NCBI GenBank assembly: GCA_964587815.1
Contig: CAZPMH010000004.1
Span: 1-64,000, forward strand
Direction of reading: 5' to 3'
From: UBA1672 sp964587815
GTDB lineage: Bacteria > Pseudomonadota > Alphaproteobacteria > Micavibrionales > Micavibrionaceae
Length of the DNA: 64,000 nt
Shown here: one piece after another, positions 8,490 to 17,375 of the stretch
How the letters are laid out: each line of letters starts with the position of its first letter
Position numbering within the stretch: the stretch's first letter is position 1
Made by a program: the position numbers and the translations under genes
The notes under the pieces: model-generated
Databases searched by the model: none
Seen by the model: only the letters and a program-made list of their open reading frames with translations
What the model was told of the DNA's origin: nothing

Positions 8490-10760
8490 CTATCGTTCTA
8501 ATGCTCCTTCAAGCTCCTGCGCCGCTTCCGGGCTAACAGTGATTGTGAAGACCGGAGAGCCGTCAGACGGTGTCACAAGCCCGTTGCTACGGTTGCTGAA
8601 TTCGGTCGACGTCTGGCCTGCACCGTCAACATCCGCACCGGCCGCTGTAACCGAACCGTTCGTTCCGGCTTGTTCACCAAACGGGCCTGTCAGGCTCGCT
8701 TCATCTGTTCCGCCAACAGATCCCTGAATACTTTCAAGTTGTTCAAGCTCTGCCGCATCTTCTTCCAATTTCTGGTTGGTCAAAAATCCTGTAGTAGCAG
8801 CCGCAATACCGCCTTCTAAAGCCCATTCAAGGCGCGAATTCGGTATAATAAAGTTTCCTGTGCGATGCATACCAATGCCTGCACCATTCATGATTCTTTG
8901 TCCAAGCCCCATCTCTACGCGGTCAATCGTTAGCTTCGCCGCATCATCAAACGTCGTGCTCTCAAGGCCTGCACGTCTTGCAACGGCATTAACTTCTGAA
9001 ACTTCACGCCTTAAAGCATTTTCTGCTTTATCAACAGCATTACGCGCGCGTTCTAAACGTGAACCCGTAACACCTTGTTCTAATAAGTCGTCAACTTTTG
9101 CCGTGCGCTGTGCAAGTTTTTCAGCATAACGCGCAAGATGCTGTTCTAAATCAGCTTGCTGAACGCCACGCTGCCCCGCAACCATGAACTGCCGCCCATC
9201 AAGGCGTCGGTCAAGGCGGCGTGCACCATTAAGGGCATCATCTAAACCTGATGTTGCTGTTTCAAGCGCTTCTCTGCTCGTTGTCGCAATAGCTTGTGCA
9301 GCATCAACGCCCTCATCGGCGGCTTTTGCCGTATCAAGCGCTCTGTCCGCGACGCGTGCCGCATCCGCAGCCTCATCAACACCGGAAGAAGCCGTACGAA
9401 TGGCTCTCGTCACGCGGTTTGTTGCTTGGCCGGCACGAATAGCGCCACCGACACTATCCGCTGTGCGCACGGTCGTTGTTGTAACGCCCCTAAGTGCAAA
9501 ATTACCCGCACGAAGTGCTGTGACGGTATTCTTTGCCGTCGCAGCTGTACCGCGAGCCGCTGCAAGCGCTGCACCACCGGCACCACCTGTCGGGATAGAA
9601 ACCGCGATAAAGGCACCAACCTCACCAACAGCTTGACCGACCGCAACCGTTGTACGCTCATACTTGATATTGGGGTTTCTTATTTCCGCAGCGCGAAGAA
9701 GCTCAATCAAACTCGGGTCTACATCTGCACGCAATTCATAACGATTCGTTTCAGAATTAAGCTCATACAAAGAGGCTGCATCAGCGTCATAATATTCGCT
9801 TTCCGGATTAAACGTGTCGCTGTTCGCATCGAAAATGAAATGATCAGGGTCATCAACAGGGAAATCTATAAACTGTTGCGGCTCATCTGCCCACTGAGTC
9901 ATATCTTTCAAACCATTAGACATTCTGAAGAAATTCGCATTGCCTTCTTCGTCACGAACAACGTAACTCCAACGATCTTCACCTTCCAGACCCAGATTTG
10001 CAACACCCGCAACTGCCGCATGTCCTGCGCCGTAAACAATATCACCAACCATACCAACGGTTGATGTTACAGAATCAGTTAAACCTTGACCTAATAACGC
10101 AGCGGCGCGCGCGGGATCGTCATACCAAAATTCTGCGTAATTACCGGTCTCTCTCCAACCTGTCTCTCCGCGCTCTTCAAAACTCGTCTCAACGCCCATT
10201 GCCGCAAAAGCGCTATCAAGCTCTGCACTTGTGTTAAATTCATGATCAACCACAAGACCGACAGTATTATTAAGGACGCCATCAGTGACTTCCGCACCCA
10301 TACCAACAACATATTGGCTGGCTGTACCCATCCAGGGCAGGGCCGTACCATTAACAAAGCCACCGCTATCCATGGCCGCTTCGCGTGCGTTACCTTCTGC
10401 ATCGGTCGCTTCGGTTGTAAAACTGCCATCTTCGGCTACATAAAGAAGATTGCCGTCTTCGTCGGTGCGCTGCTCGGGCTCATCCCAAATCGCTTCACCC
10501 ACGTTAGTAGCAACATCAACAATCGCATCGGCACGTTCTTCAAACTCGGTTTCAACACCGACAAGATCCATACCGTCATCAATTAATTTTGCTGAATTTA
10601 ATTCGGGAACACCGGGAATAAGACCTACGGTGTTATTAACAGTGGCATCAACAACTTCCGTCGCCGCACTCACTGTATAAGATGCTGTTTCGACAACGGC
10701 ACTGCCTACGCTACTTGCTGCGTTGCCTACCCAACTTGCTGCATCACTAAACCAACCCAT
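8490..10760 (-). CDS. Large repeat-containing protein, unknown (756 aa)
   Basis: 756-aa protein beginning MGWFSDAASWVGNAASSVGS with no classical signal peptide. An approximately 46-residue repeat occurs twice (about 34-79 and 156-201) with shared NNTVGL and GVET-FEER signatures. A partial third copy (SVTSTVGMVGD) lies near 230-240. Gly/Ala-rich amphipathic or hydrophobic segments occur around 375-400, followed by a long Ala/Arg/Asp helical, probably coiled-coil, region (about 400-640). Then come a short hydrophobic stretch (WALEGGIAAATTGFL) and an acidic, Ser/Gly-rich tail. A ribosome site AAGGGACGAG precedes the ATG. First gene of the unknown minus-strand run; 90 bp separate it from the giant gene. 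Membrane-active or exported function is conceivable but unproven. Confidence 0.78.
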   Translation of the reverse strand: MGWFSDAASWVGNAASSVGSAVVETASYTVSAATEVVDATVNNTVGLIPGVPELNSAKLIDDGMDLVGVETEFEERADAIVDVATNVGEAIWDEPEQRTDEDGNLLYVAEDGSFTTEATDAEGNAREAAMDSGGFVNGTALPWMGTASQYVVGMGAEVTDGVLNNTVGLVVDHEFNTSAELDSAFAAMGVETSFEERGETGWRETGNYAEFWYDDPARAAALLGQGLTDSVTSTVGMVGDIVYGAGHAAVAGVANLGLEGEDRWSYVVRDEEGNANFFRMSNGLKDMTQWADEPQQFIDFPVDDPDHFIFDANSDTFNPESEYYDADAASLYELNSETNRYELRADVDPSLIELLRAAEIRNPNIKYERTTVAVGQAVGEVGAFIAVSIPTGGAGGAALAAARGTAATAKNTVTALRAGNFALRGVTTTTVRTADSVGGAIRAGQATNRVTRAIRTASSGVDEAADAARVADRALDTAKAADEGVDAAQAIATTSREALETATSGLDDALNGARRLDRRLDGRQFMVAGQRGVQQADLEQHLARYAEKLAQRTAKVDDLLEQGVTGSRLERARNAVDKAENALRREVSEVNAVARRAGLESTTFDDAAKLTIDRVEMGLGQRIMNGAGIGMHRTGNFIIPNSRLEWALEGGIAAATTGFLTNQKLEEDAAELEQLESIQGSVGGTDEASLTGPFGEQAGTNGSVTAAGADVDGAGQTSTEFSNRSNGLVTPSDGSPVFTITVSPEAAQELEGALER

Positions 10761-10918
10761 AATACTCGTCCCTTCAAAAACCTCAGGTGAAAAGCAGATT
10801 TATAATGAGTTTGTAAAAGAAAGATTATTTGAAACTGTCTTAAATCTTTAAATCAAACACGTTACTTATCACCTAACATAATAGCATATTTTTATGCCTT
10901 TTTTACTTATTTAATTGA

Positions 10919-10948
10919 AGTATAGACTATATGTAAAGGCCATTGCAA
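10919..10948 (-). promoter_or_regulatory. Putative promoter of the 2497-10760 gene run
   Basis: On the minus strand TTGCAA (10948-10943) and TATACT (10924-10919) are separated by 18 bp within the 247-bp AT-rich gap between purH and the 756-aa gene. It lies about 160 bp upstream of the start codon, leaving a long leader. Found by eye; no other structure is seen in this gap. Confidence 0.35.
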
Positions 10949-11007
10949 GTTTGAAATGCACTGTAAATACAACAAAATTATAGGGCGTTCGGATGTAACG
11001 AATAAAT

Positions 11008-12609
11008 TTAGTGTCGGAAATGGCGCATGCCAGTCAGCACCATCGCCAAACCGCGCTGGTTCGCAGCCTCAATCACCTCATCATCACGAATGGAGCCGCC
11101 CGGCTGAATAACCGCGGTCACACCCGCATCCGCAGCGGCAAGAAGCCCGTCCGCAAAGGGGAAAAACGCATCAGAAGCCACAACAGAGCCGGTCGTCAAT
11201 GGCTCGTCCCAGCCTGCATCCTTTGCCGCCATCTCCGCCTTTGATGCGGCAATACGAGAGGAGTCAATACGGCTCATCTGGCCTGCGCCGATCCCCACTG
11301 TGGCAAGATTCTTTGCATAAACAATCGCATTCGACTTCACGTGCTTGGCAACGCGGAACGCAAAAAGCAGATCATTCATCTCTTTTTTCGTTGGCTCGCG
11401 GTCACTAACGACCTTCATTTCATCTTTATTGAATAATTCAGAATCAGCAGTCTGTACTAAAAGGCCACCTGCGATACGCTTCACCTGACGCCCGTTATAG
11501 CAAAGATCAGGAAGCCCGCCTGTTACCAAAACTCTGATATTCGGCTTCTTCTTGAACACTTCAATCGCACCGCGTTCAACCGATGGCGCAATCACAACCT
11601 CGACAAAACGCTCAACGATATTCTTCGCTAAGCCTTCCGTAATCGGTCTGTTCACCGCAATAATACCGCCAAACGCACTCGTCTGGTCACAAATCAAGGC
11701 ATTGCGATACGCATCTTCAAGATCATCCGCTGTGGCAACCCCGCATGGGTTGGCGTGCTTGATAATCGCAACCGTCGGGTCTTCAAACTCATTAACCAAT
11801 TCATAAGCCGCATCGGTATCGTTCAAATTATTGTATGACAGCTCCTTACCCTGAATCTGCGATGCGGTCGCCGCGCCCGGGCGAATGCAATCATCCACCA
11901 CGTAAAGCGCGGCTTCCTGATGCGGGTTTTCACCATAACGCAGCTTCTGCTTTAACGTGCCCGAGAAGCTGATACGTCGCGGCGTACCCTGATCCTTCTG
12001 CTGTGCCATCCAGCCCGCGATACTGGAATCATACGTGGCCGTCATCGAAAAAGCAGTAAACGCAAGGCGTTGGCGCACATTCTCCGTAACCCCGCCATAC
12101 TGATCAATATCAGAAAGCACACTGTCATAATCCTGCGGGTCTGTGATAACCGCAACATGCGCGTGGTTTTTCGCCGCTGCGCGAATCATCGCAGGGCCGC
12201 CAATATCAATATTTTCAATGCAAGACGCAAAATCCGCACCGCTATGCACCGTTTCAACGAACGGGTACAGATTAACCACCAACAGGTCGATATCTTCAAT
12301 CCCGTTTTCCTGCATCGCCTGCACATGCCCGTCATTATCCCGCTTTGCGAGTAAACCGCCATGCACCTTCGGATGAAGAGTTTTAACGCGCCCCTCCATA
12401 ATTTCAGGAAAGCCCGTATGATCGGAAACGTCTTTAACCTCCAGCCCGGCGTCGCGAAGAATAGCCGCCGTACCACCAGTCGATAGGATTTCGACACCAA
12501 GATCCGCCAAACGTTTCGCAAATGTCTCAATCCCCGTTTTGTCGGAAACTGAAATCAGTGCGCGTTTGATTTTAATCGCTGTGGGGTCGGAGATTGTAAC
12601 GTCGCTCAT
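11008..12609 (-). CDS. purH: Bifunctional AICAR formyltransferase / IMP cyclohydrolase
   Basis: Catalyses the last two steps of de novo purine synthesis: formylation of AICAR with 10-formyl-THF, then ring closure to IMP. The N-terminal MGS-like cyclohydrolase domain (about 1-160) shows SVSDKTGIETFAKRLADLG and GRVKTLHPKVHGGLLA. The C-terminal AICARFT domain (about 205-533) contains KLRYGENPHQEAALY and the IIKHANPCGVA motif. At 533 aa it is full length. The ATG lies about 45 bp downstream of a good promoter match. It is transcribed alone, downstream of the cheR locus. Confidence 0.97.
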   Translation of the reverse strand: MSDVTISDPTAIKIKRALISVSDKTGIETFAKRLADLGVEILSTGGTAAILRDAGLEVKDVSDHTGFPEIMEGRVKTLHPKVHGGLLAKRDNDGHVQAMQENGIEDIDLLVVNLYPFVETVHSGADFASCIENIDIGGPAMIRAAAKNHAHVAVITDPQDYDSVLSDIDQYGGVTENVRQRLAFTAFSMTATYDSSIAGWMAQQKDQGTPRRISFSGTLKQKLRYGENPHQEAALYVVDDCIRPGAATASQIQGKELSYNNLNDTDAAYELVNEFEDPTVAIIKHANPCGVATADDLEDAYRNALICDQTSAFGGIIAVNRPITEGLAKNIVERFVEVVIAPSVERGAIEVFKKKPNIRVLVTGGLPDLCYNGRQVKRIAGGLLVQTADSELFNKDEMKVVSDREPTKKEMNDLLFAFRVAKHVKSNAIVYAKNLATVGIGAGQMSRIDSSRIAASKAEMAAKDAGWDEPLTTGSVVASDAFFPFADGLLAAADAGVTAVIQPGGSIRDDEVIEAANQRGLAMVLTGMRHFRH

Positions 12610-12654
12610 AGCTAAAGGCCTTATCTAATGTTTACAGTGCAGTTTACCGCGCGG

Positions 12655-12683
12655 ACTATAAGCATATTAAGCATGACGCGCAA
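12655..12683 (-). promoter_or_regulatory. Putative sigma70-type promoter of purH
   Basis: Minus strand TTGCGC (12683-12678), 17-bp spacer, TATAGT (12660-12655). Spacing is ideal and the -10 matches 5 of 6 consensus bases. It lies between the cheR stop and the purH start. Confidence 0.45.
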
Positions 12684-12742
12684 GAGGGCAGGGCGAAGCA
12701 AACAAAACGATAATGAAAGAAAATGTTTTAAAAGAGCGCGAA

Positions 12743-13576
12743 TTAAAAGTTTGTTCTGAAATGCGTCCCGTTTGATTTTACAAAAAGACCACGATGATCA
12801 GGCATCGCCCTGAATTGATCCGTAACCCCCACGGCGGTCTCATCATTGCCCAAAATCACAAAGCCGTCATCTTTGAGCTGGCGATGCATGCGCTCCAGCA
12901 CGTCTTTTTGTGTTAAAGGTGAAAAATCAATCAGCATATTTCTACAAAAAATAACATCGAACACACCAAGTTGCTCCATCGGCTCCAACACGTTGGCGCT
13001 TTTAAAGGTAATTATGTTTTTGATATCGTCTTTAATCTGCCATTTATTAGCGTCTTGGTCGAAATATTTGGTCAGCATATCAACAGGCAGGCCGCGCTGT
13101 ACTTCAAATTGCGAATAAAGCCCTTCTTTAGCCTTTTCTAAAATTTCATGTGACAAGTCGGTCGCAACAATTTCAAAGGTCAAACCGTTCAGCCTTGCTT
13201 CCTCTTCCTTTAAAATCATCGCGATGGAGTAGGGCTCTTGACCGCTCGCTGCGCCCGCACACCAGATACGAATTTTTCGCGGGGCTTTGGCGCTGGCGTA
13301 ATGCGGAAGAATCGTTTCTCTGAACTGGTCAAACGGCTTCTGATCTCGAAAGAAAGATGTATCATTCGATGTCATCGCTTCTACAATGTCGCTGATAAGT
13401 TCGCGCTCCGGCACGCTACGCAATTTATGCGTCATAGAGCTGATATGGTCATATCCCCATTTCTTCGCAACAGGGTTCAGCCGCGATTCGAGAAGGTAAG
13501 CCTTATCCTGCGTTAAAACTTGGCCGGACTGCTCCTGCAATAAATCTCTGTAAACGTCAAAATCTGCAATCTTCAT
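12743..13576 (-). CDS. cheR: CheR-type protein-glutamate methyltransferase
   Basis: SAM-dependent methyltransferase of the CheR family, which methylates glutamates of chemoreceptors. An N-terminal helical CheR_N domain (first ~75 aa) precedes a Rossmann methyltransferase domain with IRIWCAGAASGQEPYSIAM (SAM-binding loop) and VIFCRNMLIDF, a variant of the usual CRNVLIYF motif. 277 aa from ATG 13576. An in-frame TTG at 13591 would add five residues, but the AGAAGG ribosome site would then abut it; from the ATG it is about 15 nt away, so the start is not settled. It lies downstream of cheY in a cheR-cheY-cheA-chpT run. No cheB or receptor gene is in the window. Confidence 0.9.
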   Translation of the reverse strand: MKIADFDVYRDLLQEQSGQVLTQDKAYLLESRLNPVAKKWGYDHISSMTHKLRSVPERELISDIVEAMTSNDTSFFRDQKPFDQFRETILPHYASAKAPRKIRIWCAGAASGQEPYSIAMILKEEEARLNGLTFEIVATDLSHEILEKAKEGLYSQFEVQRGLPVDMLTKYFDQDANKWQIKDDIKNIITFKSANVLEPMEQLGVFDVIFCRNMLIDFSPLTQKDVLERMHRQLKDDGFVILGNDETAVGVTDQFRAMPDHRGLFVKSNGTHFRTNF

Positions 13577-13635
13577 GCTATTTCGAACCAACCTTCTTTT
13601 GAAAATACGTTGTTATCAAATCACAGTCACAGTAA

Positions 13636-14001
13636 TTAAATCAAACCGATTTGCATAAATTTCGTTTCAATAATTTCACTATCGAACGGCTTCATAATAT
13701 ATTCATTCGCGCCTGCATTGATCGCACGTTGAATGTATGAGATGTCATTCTCCGTCGTGCAGAAAATCACTTTGGGGTGACCGCCGCCATCCATCTGGCG
13801 CAATTTTTCTAAAAATTCAATCCCGCTCATCACCGGCATGTTCCAATCAAGGATAATAACGTCGGGCATTTGCGCGGCGCAAATGTCTACGGCTATTTGC
13901 CCGTCTTCTGCTTCAATGGCCTTGAAACCAAGGCCTGCGACAATACGGCCTGCGACCTTGCGCACAACTTGGCTGTCATCGACAATCAAACAAGATTTCA
14001 T
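13636..14001 (-). CDS. cheY: CheY-type single-domain response regulator
   Basis: 121-aa receiver domain without an output domain. The acidic pocket is D8/D9 (VDDS), the phosphoacceptor D52 (LDWNMP), the switch threonine T82 or T83 (CTTEN) and the conserved lysine K104 (MKPFD). It resembles the alphaproteobacterial CheY types that mediate motor or phosphorelay signalling. It lies between the CheA-like kinase gene and cheR, so it is the likely phosphate acceptor of that kinase. Confidence 0.93.
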   Translation of the reverse strand: MKSCLIVDDSQVVRKVAGRIVAGLGFKAIEAEDGQIAVDICAAQMPDVIILDWNMPVMSGIEFLEKLRQMDGGGHPKVIFCTTENDISYIQRAINAGANEYIMKPFDSEIIETKFMQIGLI

Positions 14002-14138
14002 GATTTTCCCTTAGGTATGAAACACTGCTACTGCGTACTGTAATAGAGATGTGTAAACAAACAATAAAGAGTAATCTGCAAACACATCCTAAATATACTA
14101 GCCGAGCGCACTATTTTAGACAATAAAATGGCGTAAAA

Positions 14139-15179
14139 TCACAGGGATTGGTTTGTCGGAATTGTGATGGTAAAAACCGTGCCTTGAGTGGCTGTTGATT
14201 CTACGTCGACCGTTCCACCAATCTGCCCAATAGATGTGCGCACAACATCCAGCCCGACCCCGCGCCCTGATGTCTGGGTAACGCTATCTGCCGTAGAAAA
14301 GCCGGGCTTGAAAATAAAACCAAACAACTCTTGATCGGGCATATTCTCAATTTCGAAATCTTGACCAAGGTCGCGATCTTTAAGGTTTGATAAAATATCA
14401 TCACGCGATAAACCGCGCCCGTCATCAGAAACGGTGATAATCGCATGCGAGCCTTTAATTAATGCGCTCAGCGTTATGCACCCGATTTCAGATTTTCCCG
14501 CTGCCTTGCGTTCGTCAGGCAACTCTATCCCGTGATCAGCGGCATTTCGAACCAGATGCATCAACGGCGCACGCATCGCGCTTAAGGCCTGACGATCAAA
14601 CATCGTATCCTCGCCACTTATCTCAAGCCTTATCTTTTTGCCGAGCGTTGCACTCAGGTCGCGCACAAGCCGCGGAAACTTAGACCACACCTGCCCGATA
14701 GGCTGCATCTGCGCTTGATCCAAGTCTTGCTTTAACCCTGAAACAATAAGATCCAATTGCTCGGATGCATCGGCCATGCTCGTGTCGGGTGAGAACACAT
14801 CCTTCCCGTCCCGTATGGCATTTAAATAAGAGACGAAGTCCTCATCATCACCTTCGGGCTCCGATCCTGTTGTCACAATGGCGAGCAACAGAAATTCCAA
14901 CCGATCCACCACGTCATAAAGCGCAGAGAGCCGCGCAGGCGTTATCTCCAAACTTTGGTCACGAAACCGCGCCAGAATATTTTCGGCGTGGTGCGCGATA
15001 AGGCCGATGCGTTTAAAAGCCAGAAAACCGCTCGATCCTTTAATGGTATGCATGTGACGAAAGGCAGCGTCTAAATTGCTCGCATCGCCGGAATTTTGTT
15101 CTAAATGGGAGAGGGTAAGCTCAAAAGCGCTCAGATGGTTATGCGCCTCAATAACAAAATCGGAAACCAGATCATCCAT
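14139..15179 (-). CDS. Short CheA-like histidine kinase lacking the CheW-like domain
   Basis: 346-aa histidine kinase. The N-terminal HPt domain carries the phosphohistidine H44 (HMHTIKGSSGFL). A linker of about 60 residues follows, then a short dimerisation segment (QMQPIGQVWSKFPRLVRDL) and a HATPase domain with the N box (HLVRNAADHGIE), G1 box (DDGRGL) and G2 box (GRGVGLDVV). The protein stops right after GTVFTITIP, where ordinary CheA (about 600-700 aa) continues into the CheW-like P5 domain. No P2 domain is evident either. Without P5 it cannot join a standard receptor-CheW array. It lies 18 bp from chpT and next to cheY and cheR, so it may serve a phosphorelay other than classical chemotaxis. 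Could be labelled cheA. Confidence 0.88.
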   Translation of the reverse strand: MDDLVSDFVIEAHNHLSAFELTLSHLEQNSGDASNLDAAFRHMHTIKGSSGFLAFKRIGLIAHHAENILARFRDQSLEITPARLSALYDVVDRLEFLLLAIVTTGSEPEGDDEDFVSYLNAIRDGKDVFSPDTSMADASEQLDLIVSGLKQDLDQAQMQPIGQVWSKFPRLVRDLSATLGKKIRLEISGEDTMFDRQALSAMRAPLMHLVRNAADHGIELPDERKAAGKSEIGCITLSALIKGSHAIITVSDDGRGLSRDDILSNLKDRDLGQDFEIENMPDQELFGFIFKPGFSTADSVTQTSGRGVGLDVVRTSIGQIGGTVDVESTATQGTVFTITIPTNQSL

Positions 15180-15197
15180 GCTCGCCCCTGCCGATAT

Positions 15198-15848
15198 CTA
15201 TGCTGCAGGCGGTGCGCTTACAATTAGGTGAACGGAATCTTCCGCTTCCTCAATTCGCAATCCGTAATCATAGTGCTTGGCCAATAATCCCGTCACATAT
15301 CCGTGAACCAACTTCGGCGATAAATCTTCAACATCCGCGCTCTGATCAATGGCCTCTTTAAACCCGTCACGGAAGCCTGCATTCTCGCCCGTACCTTTAA
15401 CAAGGATATCACCCGCCTGATCACCCGCCGTCACGGAAAGAACACCACCCTTTGGCAACGCTTCCACAACAAGGAGCAGACCGCATAAAACCATTTTCGC
15501 TAGGGCGCGCTGGGGTTCAACACCCAAATCGGCATACGGATCCCAATCCTGGCTTAATCGTTTTTCTCCTGCGATATAGTCGGCAAACAGCTGATGCACA
15601 TCTTCCATCTTAATGCTATCATCCGAGCCGCCGAGCCCGTACGCCATACGCATCGTCTTTAATTTGGAACTGGCCTGCGTTGCACTGAACGAAATAAGGT
15701 TGGTGACATCATCCCCTGCATCCGCGCCAAGCTCTTCCAAAATCTCAACACCGTTCGAAACCGCACCGACGGGGCTGATCAAATCATGACAGATTTTTGA
15801 AGCCAGAAGCTCAAGCACATGGATGGATACAACATCAGGTTCAGACAT
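15198..15848 (-). CDS. chpT: ChpT-type histidine phosphotransferase
   Basis: 216-aa protein with the histidine phosphotransferase motif LLASKICHDLISPVGAVSNG; H21 is the expected phospho-site. The C-terminal part is a degenerate Bergerat-like fold without ATP-binding boxes, as in Caulobacter ChpT. In alphaproteobacteria ChpT carries phosphate from CckA to CtrA and CpdR. A ctrA gene is present in this window at 56068. Here chpT heads a run with the short CheA, CheY and CheR, which suggests cross-talk between that trio and the cell-cycle relay (inference). Confidence 0.85.
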   Translation of the reverse strand: MSEPDVVSIHVLELLASKICHDLISPVGAVSNGVEILEELGADAGDDVTNLISFSATQASSKLKTMRMAYGLGGSDDSIKMEDVHQLFADYIAGEKRLSQDWDPYADLGVEPQRALAKMVLCGLLLVVEALPKGGVLSVTAGDQAGDILVKGTGENAGFRDGFKEAIDQSADVEDLSPKLVHGYVTGLLAKHYDYGLRIEEAEDSVHLIVSAPPAA

Positions 15849-15902
15849 AAGTTTGGCACTCCGAATTATAGCAGGGCAAAAATGATAACGATGATTCGCT
15901 AT

Positions 15903-17321
15903 CTAGAATGCCAGAGTATAACCGATTTGCCGCACCTCTTCACGTGCCATTTCTTTTAAACGCGTCAGGCCGTCTTCGCTGTTGGCTTCAACGCGCGCAA
16001 CCAGAACGTTCTGTGTATTAGACGGGCGCAGCAACCACCAGCCATCTTCCGTTGAAACGCGCACACCATCAATATCATTGATTACAAAAGAATCATCCTG
16101 ATGGCTTTTTAAATTCTTCAACACGCGCGGCACAAGATCGAACTTCTCTTCCTCGTCCACTTCGAAGCGCACTTCAGGCGTATTATGAAGCTTCGGCAGA
16201 TGCTTCGTTAATTCCGAAAGCCCGCCCTGCGTATCGGACAGTGCATTCAAAAGGCGAACCGCACAATACAGCGCATCATCATATCCGTAATATTTATCAG
16301 CAAAGAAAATATGCCCCGACAGCTCGCCCGCAAGCGGTGCTTCCATCTCCAGCATTTTGCTCTTAATCAGGGAATGCCCCGTCTTCCACATGACGGCCTC
16401 ACCGCCCATGCGGTTAATTTCATCAAACATCACTTGCGAGCATTTAACGTCACCAATAATTGCAGCCCCCGGCTTTTCGGCCAGAATTTCCTTGGCGTAA
16501 ATCGTCATCAAAATATCACAGCGCAGGATATTACCGTTTTCATCAACCACGCCGATGCGGTCGCCATCGCCATCAAAGGCAATACCAAGGTCACATTTGC
16601 GATCACGTACCATCGCTTGCAAATGCGCTAAATTCTCGTCAACCGTTGGGTCGGGGTGGTGGTTCGGGAATGATCCGTCAATTTTGTCATACAAAACGTG
16701 ATGCTCACCCGGAATTTTATCCACCAGCATGTTCAACACGTCACCGGCCGCGCCGTTTCCGTTATCCCACGCGATATTGAGCGGACGCTCAAGGTCAAGA
16801 TCTTGTACAAGTCGGTTTACAAAAGCCTCGCGCACATCTTGCTCACGAAGCTCGCCTTCGCCCTTTTCCACGGCGCCTGATTCTGAAATACGACCAATCT
16901 TCTGAATAGACTCACCAAAAACGGGGCCGCTATTCAGCGTCATTTTAAAACCGTTATAATCAGAGGGGTTGTGTGAGCCCGTAATCATAATTCCCGCATC
17001 CGCATTCAGATGTTTCACCGCAAAATACAGCATCGGCGTCGGGCCAAGGCCGACGGAAATAACGTTAATGCCTGTTTCCCTCAAACCCTTAATCAACGCC
17101 TCGGCCAGCATAGGCGAACTGTCACGCCCGTCATAGCCAACACAAATTTCATCATCCGTCCCGTCAGGCGTTTGTTGAATAACATATGTGCCGAACGCAC
17201 GCCCCAAAGCATAGGCATCATCTTCAGATAAGTTTTTACCGATCTGCCCGCGAATATCATATTCGCGCAAAATCGTCTGATCAAAACAGTAATTATCTGA
17301 TGGGGTAGTAATAAAACTCAT
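15903..17321 (-). CDS. Phosphomannomutase/phosphoglucomutase
   Basis: 472-aa alpha-D-phosphohexomutase that interconverts hexose 6- and 1-phosphates for polysaccharide and LPS precursors. The catalytic phosphoserine loop is MITGSHNPSDYNGFK (S116). The metal-binding loop is FDGDGDR, the sugar-binding loop GELSGH, and the C-terminal phosphate-binding loop is around RPSNTQN. Length is typical of the AlgC/ManB group. A clear AGGGACA site precedes the ATG. galU lies 54 bp upstream in the same direction, so the pair probably forms a sugar-nucleotide operon. Whether mannose or glucose is preferred cannot be told. Confidence 0.92.
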   Translation of the reverse strand: MSFITTPSDNYCFDQTILREYDIRGQIGKNLSEDDAYALGRAFGTYVIQQTPDGTDDEICVGYDGRDSSPMLAEALIKGLRETGINVISVGLGPTPMLYFAVKHLNADAGIMITGSHNPSDYNGFKMTLNSGPVFGESIQKIGRISESGAVEKGEGELREQDVREAFVNRLVQDLDLERPLNIAWDNGNGAAGDVLNMLVDKIPGEHHVLYDKIDGSFPNHHPDPTVDENLAHLQAMVRDRKCDLGIAFDGDGDRIGVVDENGNILRCDILMTIYAKEILAEKPGAAIIGDVKCSQVMFDEINRMGGEAVMWKTGHSLIKSKMLEMEAPLAGELSGHIFFADKYYGYDDALYCAVRLLNALSDTQGGLSELTKHLPKLHNTPEVRFEVDEEEKFDLVPRVLKNLKSHQDDSFVINDIDGVRVSTEDGWWLLRPSNTQNVLVARVEANSEDGLTRLKEMAREEVRQIGYTLAF

Positions 17322-17375
17322 AATTGTCCCTAGTTTTTTTAAAGTATAATTCTTAATTTAGTGCGCACCAACGAC

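Noticed and set aside
10761..11007. tRNA, sRNA or riboswitch in the AT-rich gap before the unknown operon
   Set aside because: No cloverleaf or stable long stem could be seen; only a promoter-like pair was found.
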